Assembly: GCA_029215795.1 (NCBI GenBank)
Contig: JARDYH010000055.1
Span: 1-64,000, forward strand
DNA length: 64,000 nt
Direction of reading: 5' to 3'
Source of the DNA: Anniella stebbinsi
Lineage: Eukaryota > Chordata > Lepidosauria > Squamata > Anniellidae
Within the stretch, counting starts at the first letter, position 1; the number at the start of each line of letters is the position of its first letter. A model generated the notes under the pieces. That model was not told the origin of the DNA, made no database searches, and was given only the letters and a program-made list of their open reading frames with translations. Shown one piece after another: positions 53,601 through 61,413 of this stretch. Made by a program: the position numbers and the translations under genes.

Positions 53601-54290
53601 AAGTCTAGGGGAAGAAGGGGAAGTATAGAGGGAAGGGGAAGTCTAAGGGAAGAAGGGGAAGTCTAAGGGAAGAAGGGGAAGTCTAGGGGAAGAAGGGGAA
53701 GTATAGAGGGAAGGGGAAGTCTAGGGGAAGAAGAGGAAGTCTAGGGGAAGAAGGGGAAGTCTAGGGGAAGAAGGGGAAGTCTAGGAGAAGTCTAGGGGAA
53801 GAAGGGGAAGTATAGCGGGAAGGGGAAGTCTAGGGGAAGTCTAGGGGAAGAAGGGGAAGTATAGAGGGAAGGGGAAGTATAGGGGAAGAAGGGGAAGTCT
53901 AAGGGAAGAAGGGGAAATCTAGGGGAAGAAGGGGAAGTATAGAGGGAAGGGGAAGTCTAGGGGAAGTCTAGGGGAAGAAGGGGAAGTATAGAGGGAAGGG
54001 GAAGTATAGGGGAAGAAGGGGAATTCTAAGGGAAGAAGGGGAAGTCTAGGGGAAGAAGGGGAAGTATAGAGGGAAGGGGAAGTCTAGGGGAAGAAGAGGA
54101 AGTCTAGGGGAAGAAGGGGAAGTCTAGGGGAAGAAGGGGAAGTATAGAGGGAAGGGGAAGTCTAGGGGAAGAAGGGGAAGTATAGAGGGAAGGGGAAGTC
54201 TAGGGAAAGAAGGGGAAGTATAGAGGGAAGGGGAAGTCTAGGGGAAGTCTAGGGGAAGAAGGGGAAGTCTAGGGGAAGTCTAGGGGAAGA
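47150..54290 (+). repeat. Two tandem copies of a 3.6-kb superblock ending in family A
   Basis: GTAGAATGGG lies at 47372 and 50990 (3618 apart), GTTTAGG at 49302 and 52916 (3614) and GTTAAGG at 49633 and 53247 (3614). The private variants GAAGCGGAAATC (near 48108 and 51726) and GGGGACGTAGAGG (near 49182 and 52794) also recur. Copy 2 has a cluster of single-base indels at 52.0-53.1 kb that copy 1 lacks. Confidence 0.88.
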
Positions 54291-57200
54291 AGGGGAAGTA
54301 TAGAGGGAAGGGGACGTAGAGGGGAAGAAGGGGAAGTCTAAGGGAAGAAGGGGAAGTCTAGGGGAAGAAGGGGAAGTATAGAGGGAAGGGGAAGTCTAGG
54401 GGAAGAAGAGGAAGTCTAGGGGAAGAAGGGGAAGTTTAGGGGAAGAAGGGGAAGTATAGAGGGAAGGGGAAGTCTAGGGGAAGAAGGGGAAGTATAGAGG
54501 GAAGGGGAAGTCTAGGGGAAGTCTAGGGGAAGAAGGGGAAGTCTAGGGGAAGTCTAGGGGAAGCAGGGGAAGTATAGAGGGAAGGGGAAGTCTAATGGAA
54601 GAAGGGGAAGTATAGAGGGAAGGGGAAGTCTAGGGGAAGAAGGGGAAGTCTAGGGGAAGAAGGGGAAGTCTAGGGGAAGAAGGGGAAGTAGAGAGGGAAG
54701 GGGAAGTCTAGGGGAAGTCTAGGGGAAGAAGGGGAAGTATAGAGGGAAGGGAAGTCTAGAGGAAGTTAAGGGGAAGAAGGAGAAGTCTAGGGGAAGTCTA
54801 GGGGAAGCAGGGGAAGTATAGAGGGAAGGGGAAGTCTAATGGAAGAAGGGGAAGTATAGAGGGAAGGGGAAGTCTAGGGGAAGTCTAGGGGAAGAAGGGG
54901 AAGTCTAGGGGAAGTCTAGGGGAAGAAGGGAAAGTATAGAGGGAAGGGGAAGTCTACGGGAAGTCTAGGGGAAGAAGGGGAAGTCTAGGGGAAGAAGGGG
55001 AAGTCTAGGAGAAGTCTAGGGGAAGAAGGGGAAGTATAGATGGAAGGGGAAGTCTAGGGGAAGAAGGGGAAGTCTAGGGGAAGAAGGAAAAGTATAGCGG
55101 GAAGGGGAAGTCTAGGGGAAGTCTAGGGGAAGAAGGGGAAGTATAGAGGGAAGGGGAAGTCTAAGGGAAGAAGGGGAAGTCTAAGGGAAGAAGGGGAAGT
55201 CTAGGGGAAGAAGGGGAAGTATAGAGGGAAGGGGAAGTCTAGGGGAAGAAGAGGAAGTCTAGGGGAAGAAGGGGAAGTCTAGGGGAAGAAGGGGAAGTCT
55301 AGGAGAAGTCTAGGGGAAGAAGGGGAAGTATAGCGGGAAGGGGAAGTCTAGGGGAAGTCTAGGGGAAGAAGGGGAAGTATAGAGGGAAGGGGAAGTATAG
55401 GGGAAGAAGGGGAAGTCTAAGGGAAGAAGGGGAAATCTAGGGGAAGAAGGGGAAGTATAGAGGGAAGGGGAAGTCTAGGGGAAGTCTAGGGGAAGAAGGG
55501 GAAGTATAGAGGGAAGGGGAAGTATAGGGGAAGAAGGGGAATTCTAAGGGAAGAAGGGGAAGTCTAGGGGAAGAAGGGGAAGTATAGAGGGAAGGGGAAG
55601 TCTAGGGGAAGAAGAGGAAGTCTAGGGGAAGAAGGGGAAGTCTAGGGGAAGAAGGGGAAGTATAGAGGGAAGGGGAAGTCTAGGGAAAGAAGGGGAAGTA
55701 TAGAGGGAAGGGGAAGTCTAGGGGAAGTCTAGGGGAAGAAGGGGAAGTCTAGGGGAAGTCTAGGGGAAGAAGGGAAAGTATAGAGGGAAGGGGAAGTCTA
55801 CGGGAAGTCTAGGGGAAGAAGGGGAAGTCTAGGGGAAGAAGGGGAAGTCTAGGAGAAGTCTAGGGGAAGAAGGGGAAGTATAGCGGGAAGGGGAAGTCTA
55901 GGGGAAGTCTAGGGGAAGAAGGGGAAGTATAGAGGGAAGGGGAAGTATAGGGGAAGAAGGGGAAGTCTAAGGGAAGAAGGGGAAATCTAGGGGAAGAAGG
56001 GGAAGTATAGAGGGAAGGGGAAGTCTAGGGGAAGTCTAGGGGAAGAAGGGGAAGTATAGAGGGAAGGGGAAGTATAGGGGAAGAAGGGGAATTCTAAGGG
56101 AAGAAGGGGAAGTCTACGGGAAGAAGGGGAAGTATAGAGGGAAGGGGAAGTCTAGGGGAAGAAGAGGAAGTCTAGGGGAAGAAGGGGAAGTCTAGGGGAA
56201 GAAGGGGAAGTATAGAGGGAAGGGGAAGTCTAGGGAAAGAAGGGGAAGTATAGAGGGAAGGGGAAGTCTAGGGGAAGTCTAGGGGAAGAAGGGGAAGTCT
56301 AGGGGAAGTCTAGGGGAAGAAGGGGAAGTATAGAGGGAAGGGGAAGTATAGGGGAAGAAGGGGAAGTCTAAGGGAAGAAGGGGAAGTCTAGGGGAAGAAG
56401 GGGAAGTATAGAGGGAAGGGGAAGTCTAGGGGAAGAAGAGGAAGTCTAGGGGAAGAAGGGGAAGTTTAGGGGAAGAAGGGGAAGTATAGAGGGAAGGGGA
56501 AGTCTAGGGGAAGAAGGGGAAGTACAGAGGGAAGGGGAAGTCTAGGGGAAGTCTAGGGGAAGAAGGGGAAGTCTAGGGGAAGTCTAGGGGAAGCAGGGGA
56601 AGTATAGAGGGAAGGGGAAGTCTAATGGAAGAAGGGGAAGTATAGAGGGAAGGCGAAGTCTAGGGGAAGAAGGGGAAGTCTAGGGGAAGAAGGGGAAGTC
56701 TAGGGGAAGAAGGGGAAGTAGAGAGGGAAGGGGAAGTCTAGGGGAAGTCTAGGGGAAGAAGGGGAAGTATAGAGGGAAGGGAAGTCTAGAGGAAGTTAAG
56801 GGGAAGAAGGAGAAGTCTAGGGGAAGTCTAGGGGAAGCAGGGGAAGTATAGAGGGAAGGGGAAGTCTAATGGAAGAAGGGGAAGTATAGAGGGAAGGGGA
56901 AGTCTAGGGGAAGTCTAGGGGAAGAAGGGGAAGTCTAGGGGAAGTCTAGGGGAAGAAGGGAAAGTATAGAGGGAAGGGGAAGTCTACGGGAAGTCTAGGG
57001 GAAGAAGGGGAAGTCTAGGGGAAGAAGGGGAAGTCTAGGAGAAGTCTAGGGGAAGAAGGGGAAGTATAGATGGAAGGGGAAGTCTAGGTGAAGAAGGGGA
57101 AGTCTAGGGGAAGAAGGAAAAGTATAGCGGGAAGGGGAAGTCTAGGGGAAGTCTAGGGGAAGAAGGGGAAGTATAGAGGGAAGGGGAAGTATAGGGGAAG

Positions 57201-57600
57201 AAGGGGAAGTCTAAGGGAAGAAGGGGAAGTCTAGGGGAAGAAGGGGAAGTATAGAGGGAAGGGGAAGTCTAGGGGAAGAAGAGGAAGTCTAGGGGAAGAA
57301 GGGGAAGTCTAGGGGAAGAAGGGGAAGTATAGAGGGAAGGGGAAGTCTAGGGGAAGAAGGGGAAGTATAGAGGGAAGGGGAAGTCTACGGGAAGTCTATG
57401 GGAAGAAGGGGAAGTCTAGGGGAAGTCTAGGGGAAGCAGGGGAAGTATAGAGGGAAGGGGAAGTCTAATGGAAGAAGGGGAAGTATAGAGGGAAAGGGGA
57501 AGTCTAGGGGAAGAAGGGGAAGTCTAGGGGAAGAAGGGGAAGTCTAGGGGAAGAAGGGGAAGTAGAGAGGGAAGGGGAAGTCTAGGGGAAGTCTAGGGGA
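54291..57600 (+). repeat. Family-A copies with 1,518- and 2,030-bp spacing
   Basis: GTTTAGG at 52916, 54434 and 56464 and GTTAAGG at 53247, 54765 and 56795 both give spacings of 1518 and 2030. The shorter copy looks like a 2-kb A repeat that has lost about 0.5 kb. A further transition to family B follows near 57.6 kb. Confidence 0.83.
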
Positions 57601-60600
57601 AGAAGGGGAAGTATAGAGGGAGGGAAGTCTAGGGGAAGTCTAGGGGAAGAAGGGGAAGTATAGAGGGAAGGGGAAGTCTAGGGGAAGAAGGGGAAGTCTA
57701 GGGGAAGAAGGGGAAGTATAGAGGGAAGAGAAAGTCTAGGGGAAGAAGGGGAAGTATAGAGGGAAGGGGAAGTCCAGGGGAAGTCTAGGGGTAGAAGGGG
57801 AAGTCTAGGGGAAGAAGGGGAAGAAGGGAAGGTATAGAGGGAAGGGGAAGTCTAGGGGAAGTCTAGGGGAAGAAGGGGAAGTCTAGGGGAAGAAGGGGAT
57901 GTCTAGGGGAAGAAGGGGAAGTAGAGAGGGAAGGGGAAGTCTAGGGGAAGTCTAGGGGAAGAAGGGGAAGTATAGAGGGAAGGGAAGTCTAGGGGAAGTC
58001 TAGGGGAAGAAGAGGAAGTATAGAGGGAAGGGGAAGTCTAGGGGAAGAAGGGGAAGTCTAGGGGAAGAAGGGGAAGTATAGGGGAAGAAGGGGAAGTATA
58101 GAGGGAAGAGAAAGTCTAGGGGAAGAAGGGGAAGTATAGAGGCAATGGGAAGTCTAGGGGAAGTCTAGGGGAAGAAGGGGAAGTCTAGGGGAAGAATGGG
58201 AAGTCTAGGGGAAGAAGGGGAAGTCTAAGGGAAGAAGGGGAAGTCTAGGGGAAGAAGGGGAAGTATAGAGGGAAGGGGAAGTCTAGGGGAAGAAGAGGAA
58301 GTCTAGGGGAAGAAGGAGAAGTCTAGGGGAAGAAGGGGAAGTATAGAGGAAAGGGGAAGTCTAGGGGAAGAAGGGGACGTATAGAGGGAAGGGGAAGTCT
58401 AGGGGAAGAAGGGGAAATCTAGGGGAAGAAGGGGAAGTCTAGGGGAAGAAGGGGAAGTAGAGAGGGAAGGGGAAGTCTAGGGGAAGTCTAGGGGAAGAAG
58501 GGGAAGTATAGAGGGAAGGGAAGTCTATGGGAAGTCTAGGGGAAGAAGGGGAAGTATAGAGGGAAGGGGAAGTCTAGGGGAAGAAGGGGAAGTCTAGGGG
58601 AAGAAGGGGAAGTATAGAGGGAAGAGAAAGTCTAGGGGAAGAAGGGGAAGAAGGGAAGGTATAGAGGGAAGGGGAAGTCTACGGGAAGTCTAGGGGAAGA
58701 AGGAGAGGTCTAGGGGAAGAAGGGGAAATCTAGGGGAAGAAGAGGAAGTATAGAGGGAAGGGGAAGTCTAGGGGAAAAAGGGGAAGTCTAGGGGAAGAAG
58801 GGGAAGTATAGAGGAAAGGGGAAGTCTAGGGGAAGAAGGGGAAATCTAGGAGAAGAAGGGGAACTCTAGGGGAAGAAGGGGAAGTATAGAGGGAAGGGGA
58901 AGTCTAGGGGAAGAAGGGGAAATCTAGGGGAAGTCTAGGGAAGAAGGGGAAGTATAGAGGGAAGGGGAAGTGTAGGGGAAGTCTTGGGGAAGAAGGGGAA
59001 GTCTAGGGGAAGACGTGGAAGTCTAGGGGAAGAAGGGGAGTATAGAGGGAAGGGGAAGTCAAGGGGTAGACTAGGGGAAGAAGGGGAAGTATAGAGGGAA
59101 GGGGAAGTCTAGGGGAAGTCTAGGAGAAGAAGGGGAAGTCTAGGGGAAATCTAGAGGAAGAAGGGGAAGTATAGAGGGAAGGGGAAGTCTAATGGAAGAA
59201 GGGGAAGTATAGAGGGAAGGGGAAGTCTAGGGGAAGTCTAGGGGAAGAAGGGGAAGTCTAGGGGAAGTCTAGGGGAAGAAGGGAAAGTATAGAGGGAAGG
59301 GGAAGTCTAGTGGAAGTCTAGGGGAAGAAGGGGAAGTATAGAGGAAAGGTTAAGTCTAGGGGAAGTCTAGGGGAAGAAGGGGCAGTATAGAGGGAAGGGG
59401 AAGTCTAGGGGAAGTCTAGGGGAAGAAGGGGAAGTATAGAGGGAAGGGGAAGTCTAGGGGAAGTCTAGGGGAAGAAGGGGAAGTCTAGGGGAAGAAGGGG
59501 AAGTCTAGGGGAAGAAGGGGAAATATAGAGGGAAGGGGAAGTCTAGGGGAAGTCTAGGGGAAGAAGGGGAAGTCTAGGGGAAGTAGGGGAAGTCTAGGGG
59601 AAGTCTAGGGGAAGTCTAGGGGAAGAAGGGGAAGTATAGAGGGAAGGGAAGTCTAGGGGAAGTCTAGGGGAAGAAGGAGAAGTATAGAGGGAAGGGGAAG
59701 TCTAGGGGAAGAAGGGGAAGTCTAGGGGAAGAAGGGGAAGTCTAGGGGAAGAAGGGGAAGTATAGAGGGAAGAGAAAGTCTAGGGGAAGAAGGGGAAGTA
59801 TAGAGGCAATGGGAAGTCTAGGGGAAGTCTAGGGGAAGAAGGGGAAGTCTAGGGGAAGAATGGGAAGTCTAGGGGAAGAAGGGGAAGTCTAAGGGAAGAA
59901 GGGGAAGTCTCGGGGAAGAAGGGGAAGTCTAGGGGAAGAAGGGGAAGTATAGAGGGAAGAGAAAGTCTAGGGGAAGAAGGGGAAGTATAGAGGCAATGGG
60001 AAGTCTAGGGGAAGTCTAGGGGAAGAAGGGGAAGTCTAGGGGAAGAATGGGAAGTCTAGGGGAAGAAGGGGAAGTTTAAGGGAAGAAGGGGAAGTCTAGG
60101 GGAAGAAGGGGAAGTATAGAGGGAAGGGGAAGTCTAGGGGAAGAAGAGGAAGTCTAGGGGAAGAAGGGGAAGTCTAGGGGAAGAAGGGGAAGTATAGAGG
60201 AAAGGGGAAGTCTAGGCGAAGAAGGGGACGTATAGAGGGAAGGGGAAGTCTAGGGGAAGTCTAGGGGAAGAAGGGGAAGTCTTGGGGAAGTCTAGGGGAA
60301 GCAGGGGAAGTATAGAGGGAAGGGGAAGTCTAATGGAAGAAGGGGAAGTATAGAGGGAAGGGGAAGTCTAGGGGAAGTCTAGGGGAAGAAGGGGAAGTCT
60401 AGGGCAAGTCTAGGGGAAGAAGGGAAGGTATAGAGGGAAGGGGAAGTCTACGGGAAGTCTAGGGGAAGAAGGGGAAGTCTAGGGGAAGAAGGGAAATTCT
60501 AGGGGAAGAAGAGGAAGTATAGAGGGAAGGGGAAGTCTAGGGGAAAAAGGGGAAGTCTAGTGGAAGAAGGGGAAGTCTAGGGGAAGTCTAGGGGAAGAAG

Positions 60601-60644
60601 GGGAAGTATGGAGGGAAGGGGAAGTCTAGGGGAAGAAGGGGAAG
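57600..60644 (+). repeat. Right-hand family-B copy; near-copy of the left end of the window
   Basis: Positions 58180 to about 59810 match positions 1 to about 1700 in the same order. The offset is exactly 58179 at two markers (197 with 58376, and 833 with 59012), 58178 at 1204 with 59382, and 58109 at 1474 with 59583. The last change is a 69-bp cell missing on the right. Beyond 60.2 kb the sequence matches the C-type region near 10.8-11.3 kb, and this runs up to the LINE. Confidence 0.85.
59760..60133 (+). repeat. 187-bp tandem duplication
   Basis: The segment from GTATAGAGGGAAGAG through the GGCAATGGG and GAATGGGAAG variants occurs twice in direct succession, with the C of GGCAATGGG at 59807 and 59994 (187 apart). 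The copies differ by a few substitutions (for example CTCGGGG near 59910 and GTTTAAGG near 60073). Confidence 0.8.
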
Positions 60645-60699
60645 ATATGGCGTTGTGAGGAGGACTTGCCAGGTTAGGGAAACAAGGCCCAGACAGTTA
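60645..60699 (+). other. Remaining 5' sequence of the LINE
   Basis: Fifty-five bases separate the satellite from the first ORF2 ATG. The reading frame is open through them. No promoter motif is recognisable and no ORF1 is present, so this is either a short 5' UTR or, more likely, the truncation point within the element. Confidence 0.6.
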
Positions 60700-61413
60700 A
60701 TGGCTGTGCCTTGTTCCGGTCCCCCTCACACCCACAGGCTTGTTGGTTGCCTTATCAGCCAGCCCTCAGGCCTCCGGGTGCTGCTTTTAAATGCCAGATC
60801 AGTGCATAATAAGATCTCCCTCATCCACGATTTAATTGTGGATGAGGCAGCCGATCTGGTATGTATAACCGAGACCTGGGTGGGAGAGCAGGGAGGAGTT
60901 AGTCTCTCCCAGTTATGCCCACCGGGGTACTTGGTTCAGCATCAGGGTAGACTTGAGGGCCGGGGAGGGGGGGTTGCTGTGGTCTATAGGAATTCCATCC
61001 CCCTCTGCAGGCTCCCTGTCCATGCGACTACTGGTCTGGAGTGTTTGCACCTTGTGTTGGGCCAACGGGACAGATTAGGGATTCTGTTGGTGTACCGCCC
61101 ACCCCGCTGCTCAACAGACTCCCTAGCTGAGCTGACAGAGGTGGTCTCTGGTGTACTGTTGAGGTCCCCCAGACTCTTGGTTCTGGGGGATGTCAACATT
61201 CATGCCGAGGGCACTTTATCTGGGGCAGCTCAGGATTTCATGGTTTCCATGACAACCATGGGACTGTCCCAACATACCATCGGCCCAACACATGTAGCAG
61301 GGCATACTCTAGACCTGGTTTTTTTCAACTGGACATGGAGATGGGGATCTGAAAGTGGGGAACTTTACATCAACCCCTCTGTCATGGTCAGATCACCACC
61401 TGCTGAGGTTTAG
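60700..61413 (+). CDS. LINE ORF2, N-terminal part: APE-type endonuclease (frame-broken)
   Basis: This encodes the endonuclease that nicks target DNA to start target-primed reverse transcription. The first ATG of the frame is at 60700; the frame is open upstream, and an in-frame GTG at 60655 is not a likely eukaryotic start. Counting residues from 60655, visible motifs are LLLNARS (43-49), ITETW (71-75, active-site Glu73), GGGVAVVYRNS (104-114), YRPP (147-150), LGDVNIH (177-183, Asp179 and Asn181) and TLDLVF (218-223). The last conserved motif, SDHH, is missing from this frame and lies in the next one. After residue 224 the translation is out of register and runs about 28 unrelated residues to a stop. 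The cause is a 7-T run at 61319-61325. Family and role are recognised from motifs. The protein as read would be inactive without frame correction. Confidence 0.85.
   Translation: MAVPCSGPPHTHRLVGCLISQPSGLRVLLLNARSVHNKISLIHDLIVDEAADLVCITETWVGEQGGVSLSQLCPPGYLVQHQGRLEGRGGGVAVVYRNSIPLCRLPVHATTGLECLHLVLGQRDRLGILLVYRPPRCSTDSLAELTEVVSGVLLRSPRLLVLGDVNIHAEGTLSGAAQDFMVSMTTMGLSQHTIGPTHVAGHTLDLVFFNWTWRWGSESGELYINPSVMVRSPPAEV
61319..61325 (+). other. 7-T homopolymer causing the ORF2 frameshift
   Basis: The two ORF2 frames overlap only at about 61313-61413, and endonuclease similarity switches from one to the other at this T run. One T fewer would join them with the conserved TLDLVF and SWSDHH motifs in one frame. 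It is either a real one-base insertion in this copy or a homopolymer-length error in the assembly. Confidence 0.8.

Larger units (their letters stand above)
1..60644 (+). repeat. Purine-rich satellite array made of 11-, 9- and 18-bp words
   Basis: This whole stretch is tandem repeat with no gene. The + strand is built from alpha GGGGAAGTCTA (11 bp), beta GGGGAAGAA (9 bp) and gamma GGGGAAGTATAGAGGGAA (18 bp). Words are ordered as one or two alphas then beta, repeated, then one gamma, which gives cells of 38 to 78 bp. Alpha+beta is a 20-mer with only three pyrimidines, and gamma has two in 18 bp, so the strand is over 85 percent purine. Stop codons from CTAG (self-complementary, so on both strands) and unit lengths that are mostly not multiples of three close nearly all frames. 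The consensus contains no CpG. Higher-order organisation is listed in separate entries. I do not recognise it as a named satellite, and no centromeric or telomeric role can be read from the sequence. Confidence 0.97.

Noticed and set aside
1..60644. CRISPR array
   Set aside because: There are no unique spacers between repeats; the words themselves alternate, and the linked LINE is eukaryotic.
1..60644. Telomeric repeat (TTAGGG)
   Set aside because: TAGGGG occurs in every alpha, but true TTAGGG appears only once per GTTTAGGGG point variant (for example at 15297) and never in tandem.
1..60644. Centromeric satellite
   Set aside because: Higher-order structure alone does not show centromere function; no CENP-B-like box was seen, and chromosomal position is unknown.
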